Source: Candidatus Clavichlamydia salmonicola
GTDB lineage: Bacteria > Chlamydiota > Chlamydiia > Chlamydiales > Chlamydiaceae
NCBI RefSeq assembly: GCF_015356765.1
Contig: NZ_WTCQ01000001.1
Location: forward strand, 248,001-312,000
Length of the DNA stretch: 64,000 nt
Direction of reading: 5' to 3'
Shown: in pieces, positions 44,087 to 53,629 of the stretch
How the letters are laid out: every line of letters begins with the position of its first letter
How positions within the stretch are numbered: the stretch's first letter is position 1
The notes under the pieces: generated by a model
Told to the model about the DNA's origin: nothing
Database searches by the model: none
What the model saw: only the letters and a program-made list of their open reading frames with translations
Position numbers and translations under genes: made by a program

Positions 44087-46252
44087 TTATTTCACTAAAC
44101 AACTTGTTATTTCTTTAATAACAAATTCTTTTCCTTGTATGGAGACGATATCTCCTTTTTTCTTCTTGAGTAAATTTTGTGCTACCTGAGATTGTATTGA
44201 GAGTATTCCTTTATCTGCGTCTGCATCCCATACCCCCAAAATAGTATAAATCAAAGCTTTGCCCTCTTCTCCCCTCATCTCAACAACACAACCTACCCCA
44301 ACTTCATCTAAACAAATATCATTTTCTGTAAGGATCCGAGATTTTCCTATCTGATCAGATAAAACCTTTAACTCACCCTGTAATCGAGCTCTTTTCTCTA
44401 AAGCAAACTTATATTCAGAATTTTCTCTTAAGTCCCCTAAAGCCCTTGCAGCTTCAATTTCTTTAGCATTCTCAACTACTTCTGTTTCTCCTATATGTTG
44501 AAGCTTATCTCGCATTTTTAAGAAACTTTCTTGAGTAGTCCAAATAACCTCTACTTCTTTAGGTTCTTCCTTACTTTTCAAAAGAGGATCTACAACCTCC
44601 GCCAAATTACGCAAAATGCGTAAATCTTCTTTTGAAAACTGAGGGCACTTACTAGCTAACAAGAGAAATTCTTTCAAAAACTCTAAAGAAGCTCCTTCTA
44701 TAAGTTTTCTTAAATTAAGGTATCTTTGACCAACTAAAAATTGATAAAGCTTTTTACCTAATTCTTTATAATTTGGAGAAGATCCTAAAAAATGAAGAAG
44801 AATTAAAACAGATTCTAAGAAGGTTCTTTTTAAATCTTCTGTATGAGGAATGATATTATCTTCCTTATTTTCCCATTTTTGTAAAAACCAAATAAAGGCA
44901 TCAGGATAAAGCGTCGGTCTTTCTAAAAGCTCATATAAACGCTTCTCTAAAACAGGAAAGGCTTCTTTATCCGCAGAGAGTTCTTTAAAGATGAAGTCTC
45001 GAGTTGAAGGAAAAGAAATGGTAAAAAATAATCGTTGGAAAATTTCCCTCCAATCATCTCGTTTTTTCTGAATTGTTACCAAAACATTTTTTTTCAATGT
45101 CATAATATCCATAGCGTTGATAATGTTATCAATATCTGGAATAGACACAATTAAAGCATCTGCTTGGCCTGCAAATTCTTCTCCAAACAAATCCTGTAAA
45201 AAAATTAAACTTTCTAAAGCAATTGCTGAATCTTCAACAGATTTTCCTGTGTATGTTTTAACAAAATTAACTAATTCTTCTTTTACAAAGTCCTTGATAT
45301 CTTTTTCTTTTAGTTCCAAAGGAAAATCTCTAAGAAAATTATAAATTAACAACAATTTCTTTTTTGATTCCCGACAAACAGCCAAAGACTGTTTAAGCTT
45401 ATGTCCATGTGATATTTCTTCTTCAGTGAGATAAAAAGGGTTTCTAGCTGTTTTAGGAGAAATAATTTTAGTGTCTTTTTTGATCTTCGAACGAGCAGCC
45501 TGCCACCACTTATTCCACTCATCATCAGGTATAACCAATTCAACCAACTCATCTTTAATCTCTTGAGCTGTTTTCGGGCCTAAATCCCTTAAAAGGAGTT
45601 TTACTAATTCTATTGGTTTTTCTTTTCCAAAAAGCTCTAACGTGTCTGGATCTCCAAACCTTCTAGCTAAAAAATGATCTAATGGTATAGGTCTTAAACT
45701 TTTGAATGCTATTTCAAAAGATAAATCTTTTAATGAACAAAAACCCTCAAATTCAATAATCACGCGCTCTTGAATAAATGATATTTCCATCACCTCTCCA
45801 ACACCCCATCCTCCTGTATGGAAGACAAACGCCCCTTTTTTCATATGAGTAAGTAATTGATAATTAGCTACTGATCCTTGAAAAGAATGAAGAGCTCGAA
45901 GACCTACTATCCGCATACCTTCACTAAAAAATTCATCTTTGGAATATTTTTTCTCTAAAAACTGACAAGCCACCTTTCCTAAAATAGGAGTGTTTGTATT
46001 CTGTAAGTCCATTAATAACGCTAGAACACGTTCTTTGTGAGGACCATCCTGCATTCTTTCCCACAGTAAAAGAACCGTTTCAGCAACATTTCCAAAAAAA
46101 GAAGCTAAAGAGGATTTTTTTATGGATTCAAGAAGAGTTATTAATTCTTTTCCATCAACCTCTTCAATCAAACAATACTCTTCCCATAACTTGAAAAATT
46201 GCGTTAATTGCTCGTCTTCTAGCAACAACTGAAATTTCTCCAGATAATCCAT
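44087..46252 (-). CDS. greA: Long GreA transcript-cleavage factor with N-terminal extension
   Basis: 721 residues, against about 158 for a standard GreA. The C-terminal ~160 residues are GreA: coiled-coil GETEVVENAKEIEAARALGDLRENSEYKFALEKRA with the acidic tip, then the FKBP-like domain (VGCVVEMRGEEGKALIYTILG). The first ~550 residues are helical with no domain I can name. This long form is known in chlamydiae (CT636). Start ATG 46252 is preferred to a TTG at 46264. GreA rescues backtracked RNA polymerase; the extension may bind polymerase or another partner. Confidence 0.92.
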   Translation of the reverse strand: MDYLEKFQLLLEDEQLTQFFKLWEEYCLIEEVDGKELITLLESIKKSSLASFFGNVAETVLLLWERMQDGPHKERVLALLMDLQNTNTPILGKVACQFLEKKYSKDEFFSEGMRIVGLRALHSFQGSVANYQLLTHMKKGAFVFHTGGWGVGEVMEISFIQERVIIEFEGFCSLKDLSFEIAFKSLRPIPLDHFLARRFGDPDTLELFGKEKPIELVKLLLRDLGPKTAQEIKDELVELVIPDDEWNKWWQAARSKIKKDTKIISPKTARNPFYLTEEEISHGHKLKQSLAVCRESKKKLLLIYNFLRDFPLELKEKDIKDFVKEELVNFVKTYTGKSVEDSAIALESLIFLQDLFGEEFAGQADALIVSIPDIDNIINAMDIMTLKKNVLVTIQKKRDDWREIFQRLFFTISFPSTRDFIFKELSADKEAFPVLEKRLYELLERPTLYPDAFIWFLQKWENKEDNIIPHTEDLKRTFLESVLILLHFLGSSPNYKELGKKLYQFLVGQRYLNLRKLIEGASLEFLKEFLLLASKCPQFSKEDLRILRNLAEVVDPLLKSKEEPKEVEVIWTTQESFLKMRDKLQHIGETEVVENAKEIEAARALGDLRENSEYKFALEKRARLQGELKVLSDQIGKSRILTENDICLDEVGVGCVVEMRGEEGKALIYTILGVWDADADKGILSIQSQVAQNLLKKKKGDIVSIQGKEFVIKEITSCLVK

Positions 46253-46486
46253 AATAAATACCAAAGTTTTTCAGAAAATATACAATGAATATTGAAAAAG
46301 AGCAATATTACGTTTTAAACATCAAAAAAATAGACAAAAAAAGTCTGTTTTTTCTTAAAAAAAACCATCTCTTTATACATCAATTAAATGAATTTTGTTA
46401 TAAAAAAGCTTGTTATTTCTTGTTCTTTTTAAAGGTTTATCTGTGTTAAAATAAAATTATAACTATTTTTATGTTTGTGTTGTTTT

Positions 46487-46921
46487 ATGAGTGATAAAAA
46501 CCAAAAAGAAATTATTTCTGCTCTTAAACACATCTTATCTCTCTACAACATAGATGTTGGAGATGCTCTAGAAAAAGATCCTGAATCAACAGATTTTGGA
46601 TTAGATTACGCTGCAATTATTGAAAAAACTCAAGAAAAAATAAATATTTTGCAGAAACAAAGTAATGATATCTTAAAAAAAACTGGTATGTCACCAGAAG
46701 AAATTGAAAGATATACAACAAATCCTGATAATTTTTCAAAAGAACAATGGGAAGCTTTAACAAACGTTAAAGAAGCTTGTAATAAATATAAAAAAGAAAC
46801 AGAAACACTCTTAAATAATATTGAAAAAAATCTACCCAAAAAAGAAATTTTGGAAAAATTTGATTTAGTTGATGATGGTAGTCAACAAATAAACAAGAAA
46901 AAAAAATGGATTTCTCTATAA
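46487..46921 (+). CDS. CT635-like small helical protein
   Basis: 144 residues from ATG 46487 (a TTG twelve bases earlier is in frame but poorer). Soluble, highly charged, helical, with coiled-coil character (about 45-65 and 95-120). No known domain. It converges on hemB with 10 bases between stops. In C. trachomatis nqrA stands between this gene and hemB; here it does not. Function unknown. Confidence 0.75.
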   Translation: MSDKNQKEIISALKHILSLYNIDVGDALEKDPESTDFGLDYAAIIEKTQEKINILQKQSNDILKKTGMSPEEIERYTTNPDNFSKEQWEALTNVKEACNKYKKETETLLNNIEKNLPKKEILEKFDLVDDGSQQINKKKKWISL

Positions 46922-46931
46922 TAAACTTTAA

Positions 46932-47924
46932 TTATTTTCTTGTTTCTATTAATTGTTGAGCAATTAATGGTGCAGCAAATGAAATTATCATGTCTGCTCC
47001 TGCTCGTTTCATACAAATAGCTGTTTCAACAAAAGCTTCTTGACTTAACCAGCCTTCATTGACCCCATTCATAATCATTATGTATTCTCCACTAACTTGA
47101 AAAAGAGCTAAGGGTAAGTTGGTTTTGTTTCTTATACTGCTTATAATATCCAAACAAGGGAGCCCTGGTTTCACCACAAGAATATCAGCACCCTCTTCTT
47201 CATCTAAATTCACTTCTCTAAGCGCTTCTTTCCTATTTGCAGGATCCATTTGATAGTTTTTTTTATTTCCAAAAGTAATTTTAGAACCTAAAATTTCTCT
47301 AAAAGGACTATAAAAACAAGATGCATACTCTATAGCGCTGGACATGATGGAAACATTAAAGAACCCATGCTGATCTAAAGATTTTCTTATGTAACGAACT
47401 TTTCCATCCATCATACCACTTGAAAATACCATATCAACACCACTTTCAGCATGAAGAACTGCTAACTGACCCAAAATTCTAACAGAATCATCATTCAAAA
47501 CATTTCCATACTCATCACATAGACCATCATGGCCATGAGAAGTATAAGCAGTTAAAGATAAATCTGTAATTACACAAATTTTTGGATACTCTTTTTTTAT
47601 GATCTGTATTGTTTTTAGTAATATATTATTGGGATTAAAAGAAAAAGAACCATACGGATCTTTTAAATAAGGGTCTACACAAGGAAACAATAAAATACTT
47701 CCTATTCCTAACTCTATTATTCGCTCAATTTCTTTCAAAACATTTTCTGCATTAAAAAGAAACAAATTTGGTATTTTTGATGTAATTTTTTCTTTTGCAG
47801 AGTTCTCTTGAATAAATATTGGATAAATTAAGTCTTGAGGAGAAAGAAAAAACTCTTTCACTAAAAATCTAATGGCTTGATTTTTTCGATTTCTTCTAGG
47901 TCTTATAGGTATTTCATTCATCAC
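46932..47924 (-). CDS. hemB: Delta-aminolevulinic acid dehydratase (porphobilinogen synthase)
   Basis: 330 residues. Condenses two 5-aminolevulinate molecules to porphobilinogen in haem synthesis. Visible are RPRRNRKNQAIR, the metal-site region DLSLTAYTSHGHDGLC (aspartate-type, as in magnesium-dependent enzymes, rather than the three-Cys zinc site), the MVFSSGMMDGKVRYIRKSLD block, and the Schiff-base region GADILVVKPGLPCLD. Two adjacent Met codons start the gene. Minus strand, reading away from the candidate replication origin (CT633 position). Confidence 0.95.
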   Translation of the reverse strand: MMNEIPIRPRRNRKNQAIRFLVKEFFLSPQDLIYPIFIQENSAKEKITSKIPNLFLFNAENVLKEIERIIELGIGSILLFPCVDPYLKDPYGSFSFNPNNILLKTIQIIKKEYPKICVITDLSLTAYTSHGHDGLCDEYGNVLNDDSVRILGQLAVLHAESGVDMVFSSGMMDGKVRYIRKSLDQHGFFNVSIMSSAIEYASCFYSPFREILGSKITFGNKKNYQMDPANRKEALREVNLDEEEGADILVVKPGLPCLDIISSIRNKTNLPLALFQVSGEYIMIMNGVNEGWLSQEAFVETAICMKRAGADMIISFAAPLIAQQLIETRK

Positions 47925-47939
47925 AAAAAAAAGTTATCT

Positions 47940-48170
47940 ACGATTTCCAGAATACCAGAAGATAATATCTTATTTATTAAATGTAAAATTCTCTTCTTCT
48001 TCTTATATTGTGGAAGTGTTCATAACTAACCAAAAAAACCTCGAAAAACAACCCGTTCATAACTTGTCAGTAAAAAATCATAACTCGTGAGTTATAAACA
48101 AAAACAACAAAAAGAAAAAGGTTATGATCAGGTTTTAACACAAAACAAACAGGTTATAAACAAAACTCAC
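47940..48170. other. Candidate chromosomal replication origin (oriC)
   Basis: Intergenic region between divergent hemB and thyX. It contains six DnaA-box-like 9-mers: TTATGAACA (48017-48025, minus), TTATGAACG (48054-48062, minus), TTATGATTT (48075-48083, minus), TTATAAACA (48092-48100, plus), TTATGATCA (48122-48130, plus), TTATAAACA (48154-48162, plus); three on each strand, pointing toward the middle. They differ from the classical TTATCCACA. An AT-rich stretch at 47941-48010 could be the unwinding element. Lines counted by eye are C-rich left of it and G-rich right of it on the plus strand, as expected at an origin. I recall that chlamydial genomes are commonly numbered from hemB for this reason. 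Confidence 0.68.
48080..48095. promoter_or_regulatory. Perfect 7-bp-arm palindrome ATAACTC-GT-GAGTTAT
   Basis: Inverted repeat ATAACTC (48080-48086) and GAGTTAT (48089-48095) with a 2-base centre, at the middle of the six DnaA-box-like sites and overlapping two of them. Could be an operator for thyX or hemB, or part of the origin's protein-binding array. Confidence 0.55.
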
Positions 48171-48251
48171 GCATAGATTTTGCTTGATTGTTCTTTTTAT
48201 CTTGTGGCAGGCTGCTTTATATTCTTGGGAATGATAAAAGGGGCTTGTTTG

Positions 48252-49862
48252 GTGGCTGATTCAGAAGATTTTTCAAACGAAGAAAAAGCTCAACTTAGAG
48301 CATTTGTAACGAATACAGAAAGCAATATTTTTGCTTTAAGAAATCTTCCAGAGGTAGTTAAAGGAGCCCTTTTTTCAAGATATTCTCGTTCTACTTTAGG
48401 TGTACGGTCACTGTTATTAAAAGAATTTATTAATGGAGAAGAAACCTCTTTTATAAACAAAATGGGTGGAGCAGAAGAAGCTCAAGAACAAGAATTAGCG
48501 GTTAAGAAAGCAAAACAATTTTATGACCGTATTTTAGATAGTTATGGCGATGATTCTATTGGTGAATTAGGGGGCGCTCATGTTGCTTTAGAGAAAGTGT
48601 CAATGTTAGCTGCAAAAATTTTAGAAGATCCTCGCATAGGTGGTTCCCCTCTTGAAAAATCCACTAGATATATTTATTTTGATCAAAAAGTTAACGGCTT
48701 TTACCAGTACTATAGAGAGCCCATTTTACTTACATCTTCATATAAAAGTTTGTACATAGACACCTGTGATATGCTTTTTGATACATACTCTAGTATGATA
48801 CCAACGCTAACAGAAATGATGGCAGAAGTATTTCCACACAAAGGCAAAGAGTCAAAAGCAGCATATACAGCTGCGTTAAGAGCTAAGGTGCTTGATTGTT
48901 TAAGAGGGTTATTACCTGCTTCTACTTTTACCAATGTTGGTATTTTTGGAAATGGACGATTTTGGCAAAGTTTAGTTCATCGATTACAGGTAAATGATCT
49001 TTCAGAAGCCAAAGATCTTGGAAGGGGTCTTTTAGACGAATTAATGAAAGTAATACCATCGTTTGTTTCTAGAGCAGAACTACATCATAGACACCAGCAT
49101 CAGATGTCTTCCTTTCACTTGTCTTTGCAAGATCAATTGAAGCAAATGGCTAAAGAGCAAAATATTTCTTACTCTCAAAAAGAAGTGGGGGTTTCTCTGC
49201 TTTATGCAGATACAACAGCTATTTATAAAATGGCGGCCACCTTACTGTTTCCCTTCACAGATCATTCATGGAAAGACCTTATAGATCATTGCAGAAGTCT
49301 TCCATCAGAAGAATTGATACGAATACTTGAATCAGCTTCATCTATGAGGGAAAATCGTCGTCATAAGTCTCCTAGAGCTTTAGAATGTAGTGAATTTGCT
49401 TTTGAAATCGTTGTTGATTTTGGAACTTTTAGAGATTTGCATCGACATAGAATGGTTACTCAAGAAAGACAGTTGCTTACAACTAATTTAGGTTATTTCT
49501 TTCCAGAAGAATTATTAGACACAGCTTTAGAAAAACCCTACAGGGCAGCAATGGATCAAGCACGAGAGACTTATAATCTTATTTCTCAAGATTTTCCAGA
49601 AGAAGCTCAATATGTTGTTCCCATGGCCTTTAACATTAGATGGTTTGTTAAAGCTAACCTAAGGGCCCTACAATGGTTATGTGAATTACGTTCACAGGAA
49701 CAAGGGCATGAAAATTATAGAAAAATAGCTCAAAGCATGGTTAAAAAAATTATCGATTTTTGTCCTCTTGTAGAATATTTCTTTAAGTTTGTTGATTATA
49801 AAGAAATTTCTTTGGGTCGATTAAAAGCTGAGAAAAGAAAAGAAGAAAAAGGTCTTGTTTAG
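48252..49862 (+). CDS. thyX: Flavin-dependent thymidylate synthase, double-length ThyX
   Basis: 536 residues from GTG 48252, which has AAAAGGGG 8 bases upstream; ATG 48231 and a TTG at 48180 are weaker choices. Two ThyX-like halves: the first with [15 protein letters not shown], the second with the ThyX signature region [25 protein letters not shown]. Makes dTMP from dUMP with FAD and methylenetetrahydrofolate; C. trachomatis CT632 is the known relative. It reads away from the candidate origin and ends in a strong hairpin. Confidence 0.92.
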   Translation: MADSEDFSNEEKAQLRAFVTNTESNIFALRNLPEVVKGALFSRYSRSTLGVRSLLLKEFINGEETSFINKMGGAEEAQEQELAVKKAKQFYDRILDSYGDDSIGELGGAHVALEKVSMLAAKILEDPRIGGSPLEKSTRYIYFDQKVNGFYQYYREPILLTSSYKSLYIDTCDMLFDTYSSMIPTLTEMMAEVFPHKGKESKAAYTAALRAKVLDCLRGLLPASTFTNVGIFGNGRFWQSLVHRLQVNDLSEAKDLGRGLLDELMKVIPSFVSRAELHHRHQHQMSSFHLSLQDQLKQMAKEQNISYSQKEVGVSLLYADTTAIYKMAATLLFPFTDHSWKDLIDHCRSLPSEELIRILESASSMRENRRHKSPRALECSEFAFEIVVDFGTFRDLHRHRMVTQERQLLTTNLGYFFPEELLDTALEKPYRAAMDQARETYNLISQDFPEEAQYVVPMAFNIRWFVKANLRALQWLCELRSQEQGHENYRKIAQSMVKKIIDFCPLVEYFFKFVDYKEISLGRLKAEKRKEEKGLV

Positions 49863-49873
49863 ATTTTAACCAG

Positions 49874-49907
49874 ATAAAAACTATCTGCTTGCAAAGATAG
49901 TTTTTAT
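49874..49907 (+). terminator. Rho-independent terminator of thyX
   Basis: Perfect 13-base inverted repeat ATAAAAACTATCT (49874-49886) and AGATAGTTTTTAT (49895-49907) with an 8-base loop, starting 12 bases after the thyX stop. The T run lies within the right arm, so it may act in both directions. Confidence 0.85.
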
Positions 49908-49948
49908 GCTGATATCTTTTCTTGATTATCATTAATTACGAGATAATC

Positions 49949-50203
49949 ATGAAAGATTTAATAGAAAATAATCTTGTTCGCTTCAAAAATATTACCAGAA
50001 AAAAGAATGGTATTTTTGCCAATTTTAAGGTGAAGGGAGTAAGAGGTGGAGCTTCTTTTACAGCTTCTATTGTTGTGGATATAGATGCAGCGGATCTTTC
50101 TTCTGAAGATTCTTTAGAAAAAATTATTGAATCTTGTGCTCAAATTGGATTAGATGAATTTAAAAAATGTGAATTCCATTTTGAGGGACTTACTAGTATC
50201 TAG
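49949..50203 (+). CDS. CT631-like small conserved protein
   Basis: 84 residues from ATG 49949; longer readings use a TTG inside the preceding leader. Soluble beta/alpha protein (NIFANFKVKG-like strands, then SLEKIIESCAQIGLDEFKKCEF). No known domain. It lies after the thyX terminator and 10 bases before tRNA-Pro, in the CT631/CT632 neighbourhood of Chlamydia. Function unknown. Confidence 0.78.
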   Translation: MKDLIENNLVRFKNITRKKNGIFANFKVKGVRGGASFTASIVVDIDAADLSSEDSLEKIIESCAQIGLDEFKKCEFHFEGLTSI

Positions 50204-50213
50204 TATATAATTT

Positions 50214-50287
50214 CTGGGTGTAGCGCAGACTGGTAGCGTACTTGCATGGGGTGCAAGGGGGCGGAGGTTCAAATCCTCTCACCCAGA
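50214..50287 (+). tRNA. tRNA-Pro (anticodon GGG)
   Basis: 74 nt cloverleaf. Acceptor CTGGGTG/CACCCAG, D-arm TAGCGCAGACTGGTAGCGTA, anticodon stem CTTGC/GCAAG around ATGGGGT, T-arm GGAGG-TTCAAAT-CCTCT, discriminator A, no encoded CCA. It may be transcribed with the small gene 10 bases upstream. Confidence 0.96.
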
Positions 50288-50309
50288 TTTCTTTTTCATT
50301 ATATCTTTT

Positions 50310-52010
50310 CTAAGAACTTATTTTTTCTCCGTTTTTCCCTTTTTCTTCTTCTTCTAACAGATCTAAAAATGCTCTTAATTGTTTGGATCTAATAGGATGT
50401 CGCATTTTCCTTAAAGCTTTAGCTTCAATTTGTCTAATACGTTCTCTTGTAACATTAAAAGCAGAACCAACTTCTTCTAAAGTTTTAGGTTTCCCATCAA
50501 GAAGGCCAAAGCGATGAATCAAAACAAAACGTTCTCGTTCTGTTAATGTTTTTAAAACTTCCTTCATCTTGTCTTTTAGCATGGAATAGCCAGTGGCTTC
50601 TGCAGGAGATTCTACAGCGGTATCTTCTAAGAAATCTCCAAAAGAGCTTTCTCCACCATCACCAACTTCTGCTTGTAGAGAGATGGGGTGCTGCGCTATT
50701 TTATAAATTTCTCTAACCCGATCAGGAGTAATGCCAAGTTCTGTGGCAAGTTCTTCTGGAGAAGGTTCTCTTCCTGTTTCCATCATTAATTTTTTTGCAC
50801 CACGTAGAACTTTGTTGATTGTTTCAATCATGTGTACTGGAATACGGATGGTCCGAGCTTGATCTGCAATAGCACGTGTTACAGCCTGTCTAATCCACCA
50901 AGTAGCATAAGTTGAGAATTTATACCCCCGGCGATATTCAAATTTCTCTACAGCCTTCATAAGGCCCATGTTGCCTTCTTGGATTAAGTCTAGGAAAGAG
51001 AGGCCCCTGTTTGTATATTTTTTTGCAATTGAAATGACTAAGCGTAGGTTGGATTCAACCATTTCTCGCTTAGCTTCTTGGCTTTTATCCATCCATCTTT
51101 GGAGCATCCTAACATCTTTTTTGAACTCTTCAAGACTTCTTCCACCAGAAATTTCTCTTTTTAGAAGCTTTCTTTTTGTAGCTGCTAATTTTGCTGCTGC
51201 GAATTTATTTCTTTCAGCTCGAATTTTTAGATCATTAATTTCTTTTTCAAGTGAAAGGAATGTTTCATAAGCATTAAAGACGACTTCTCCAAAATCTTCA
51301 GTTATATTATGCCGACAGTGGAAGCAACGAAGGTAAGCTTGGGTGCGGACACGACACTTCTCTAATTCATCATTAAATTCTTGAATTTCTTGTTTTTGAA
51401 GATTTGGCAGACGGAGTTGTTTTAAGATGTTTTCTAACGATAGGTCTTCTTCTTTTAAAAGGTTAATAAGTTTTGGAAGAAGCTTTAAAAATAAATTTTT
51501 ATCTTCAACTTCTTTTTCAGAAATGATTTTATCGAAGCGTTCTTTTCCTTGAATGAGATAGTTAGCGATGGATATAACTTCTTTGGTCGAATATCTAAAA
51601 CGTAAAATAATTTTTTCTATTTGAATTTGAGATTTTTCAATTCTTTTAGAAATTTCAACTTCTTCTTCTCGAGTAAGTAAAGGAACAGAGCCCATTTCTT
51701 TAAGGTACATGCGAACAGGATCATCAGGAGATCCTTCTGTTCTTTTTGAAAGCCCTTCAAGTTCTTTAGCTTCTTTTTTTCTTTCTTTTTGTCTTTCTAC
51801 TTCAGCTTGGTTAAGTACTTGGATGTCCATACCAGTAAGAAATATAAGAACTTGATCAATTTGTTCAGGGGAATCAAAACTCATTGGAAGAATATCATTA
51901 ATTTCTTCATAAGTTATGTAGCCTTGTTCTCGGGAAAGAGATACCAGCTCTTCCATTTTTTTTTGAAATTCTTCATCTGTAATTTCTGGGGAGGCATTTT
52001 CTGTTTTCAT
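50310..52010 (-). CDS. rpoD: Primary sigma factor (sigma-66 type RpoD)
   Basis: 566 residues from ATG 52010, which aligns with the chlamydial N-terminus ([26 protein letters not shown] is region 1.1); an ATG at 52076 would add 22 residues. Region 1.2 [24 protein letters not shown]; regions 2.1-2.4 [61 protein letters not shown]; region 4.2 [19 protein letters not shown]. Recognises -35/-10 housekeeping promoters. Target of the partner-switching system that includes RsbU. The CT616-like gene upstream is on the same strand. Confidence 0.97.
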   Translation of the reverse strand: MKTENASPEITDEEFQKKMEELVSLSREQGYITYEEINDILPMSFDSPEQIDQVLIFLTGMDIQVLNQAEVERQKERKKEAKELEGLSKRTEGSPDDPVRMYLKEMGSVPLLTREEEVEISKRIEKSQIQIEKIILRFRYSTKEVISIANYLIQGKERFDKIISEKEVEDKNLFLKLLPKLINLLKEEDLSLENILKQLRLPNLQKQEIQEFNDELEKCRVRTQAYLRCFHCRHNITEDFGEVVFNAYETFLSLEKEINDLKIRAERNKFAAAKLAATKRKLLKREISGGRSLEEFKKDVRMLQRWMDKSQEAKREMVESNLRLVISIAKKYTNRGLSFLDLIQEGNMGLMKAVEKFEYRRGYKFSTYATWWIRQAVTRAIADQARTIRIPVHMIETINKVLRGAKKLMMETGREPSPEELATELGITPDRVREIYKIAQHPISLQAEVGDGGESSFGDFLEDTAVESPAEATGYSMLKDKMKEVLKTLTERERFVLIHRFGLLDGKPKTLEEVGSAFNVTRERIRQIEAKALRKMRHPIRSKQLRAFLDLLEEEEKGKNGEKISS

Positions 52011-52189
52011 GAGCCGCTTTTTGTTTTCCGAGTTCTTGGTTTTTATAGGTTTTTCTATAAAAATTAATCTCTGCATATTTTAGATATAGGGATATTAAGC
52101 AGTTTTAATTTTTTTCAATCGACAAAATAGTGAAATCAAAAGCATTTTTATTGCATAAAAGGTCTTGATACTGTCTCATCATAGCAAAG

Positions 52190-53443
52190 TCAGGTTTTTT
52201 TTTTGTAAGGATAAAGGATACCAACTGAATGATGGTTTAATGGTCCTTGAAGAATACTTTTCAAAAAATAATGAAAATTGGATGTTTGTCCCTGTCGATC
52301 TTTTATCATTATTTCTCCTTGGTAAGGATTTCTGTCAGTTTTATCAGAATCTAATGCAGAGATCAAATTCTTGTAACCATTTTGCATAATATGAGGATAC
52401 TCTTTCAGAAATTTTTCTAAAGGCCACCCTAATATTGTTTTGAAAAGATTATTAACGAACAACATCTTTCTTTCTTCTTTAGAGTAAATAAAAATAATTC
52501 CAGTATTATCATCTTTTAAAATATCAAATAATTGTCTGCATTCTATAGAACGATTATTAAGAGGTATATCTAAAAAACGAGGAATTTTTCCTTCTGAAGA
52601 AAGATAGTTTTCTCCAGTAAAACCTTCTGCTTTACTAATGAAAGAGTCTAATTTTTCAGAAAAAAAAGAAGACATATCACCTCGTTCGGAGGGAATATAG
52701 TAATCTAATATTTCTTCTTTAGAGCTTGTTGGTGCTAAAAAATTGTCTTTATCCATTTCTTCTAATTGCAGCAAGCTGCGTATTTCGTACATTAAATCTC
52801 GAATTTTACTTTCTAATTTTGTTATGTACGCTTGTTTTTTTTCTAAAAGACTTCTTTGTTCATAGGTTGTTTTTCGGTATTCATTTACTAATAATTCTTT
52901 GTGTCGCGTTTCTTCTTCAAAAATTTTTACTGATTGTTGAAAATTTTCTTCTGCAAGATCTTTTGCTTTTATAATACTATCCAAATGAAGGTGGAGTTCT
53001 TGATTTTCTTCAGATTTTTTATAAAGCTCTAAGCTCAAAAAATGATTAGATTCTTTTGTTTTTATCAGAGATTTTTGAATGGGATTGATTTGATCTGAAT
53101 AGTGCTTGCTTAAATTATTAATATGATTTTGTAGAAGGGTGTTTTCTTCTAAGGATCTTTGGAGGGCTTCTTCTTTTTGTTGCTCCATAGACATAGGATT
53201 TGATCTGCGTTTTTCTTCTTCTTGGAGTTTTTTACATATTGTTTTAACGCTAGACTCTCTTAAAAAGATCAAAAAACAAAGAATAAAAGAAGATAATAAA
53301 TAGCAAACAGCTACAAAATTTGTAGATAAAAAGGAAAGATATAAGGCTAATAAAGGAATGCTGATTAATAAGAAAACCAAAGAAAAAAAACTTTTTGGCG
53401 TAGAAACAATCTTTAAAAAAGTTTTTTTATACAAAGTGAACAT
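52190..53443 (-). CDS. CT616-like membrane coiled-coil protein with PAS-like C-terminus
   Basis: 417 residues. Two N-terminal hydrophobic helices (about 18-38 and 43-62) with a short loop, a long coiled coil (about 70-225, Glu/Lys/Leu-rich heptads), then a region of about 110 residues (305-415) with PAS-like pattern: NTGIIFIYSKEERKMLFVNN, FKTILGWPLEKFL and a following beta segment GEIMIKDRQGQ. The hairpin is Inc-like; the coiled coil may mimic host SNARE or tethering proteins. Lies between rpoD and rpsT as CT616 does. PAS assignment is by eye and tentative. Confidence 0.75.
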   Translation of the reverse strand: MFTLYKKTFLKIVSTPKSFFSLVFLLISIPLLALYLSFLSTNFVAVCYLLSSFILCFLIFLRESSVKTICKKLQEEEKRRSNPMSMEQQKEEALQRSLEENTLLQNHINNLSKHYSDQINPIQKSLIKTKESNHFLSLELYKKSEENQELHLHLDSIIKAKDLAEENFQQSVKIFEEETRHKELLVNEYRKTTYEQRSLLEKKQAYITKLESKIRDLMYEIRSLLQLEEMDKDNFLAPTSSKEEILDYYIPSERGDMSSFFSEKLDSFISKAEGFTGENYLSSEGKIPRFLDIPLNNRSIECRQLFDILKDDNTGIIFIYSKEERKMLFVNNLFKTILGWPLEKFLKEYPHIMQNGYKNLISALDSDKTDRNPYQGEIMIKDRQGQTSNFHYFLKSILQGPLNHHSVGILYPYKKKT

Positions 53444-53629
53444 TTTTGTTTTCCTATGAATAACTTTTGAAATTTAACAAAAAAATAAGGAAGGCTTTTT
53501 TTTCCATTAAAGAGTTTTTTTCTTTTGAGAGAAAGAAGATTTACTCTTTTTCTAAAGCTATTTTATTTGACTTTATGAGTAAAAAGCCTTACAGTAGAGA
53601 GGCTAAATATTATTTCAGAAGTTATTTTT

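Noticed and set aside
50310-52076. 22-residue N-terminal extension of sigma-66
   Set aside because: No ribosome site; the chlamydial N-terminus aligns with ATG 52010.
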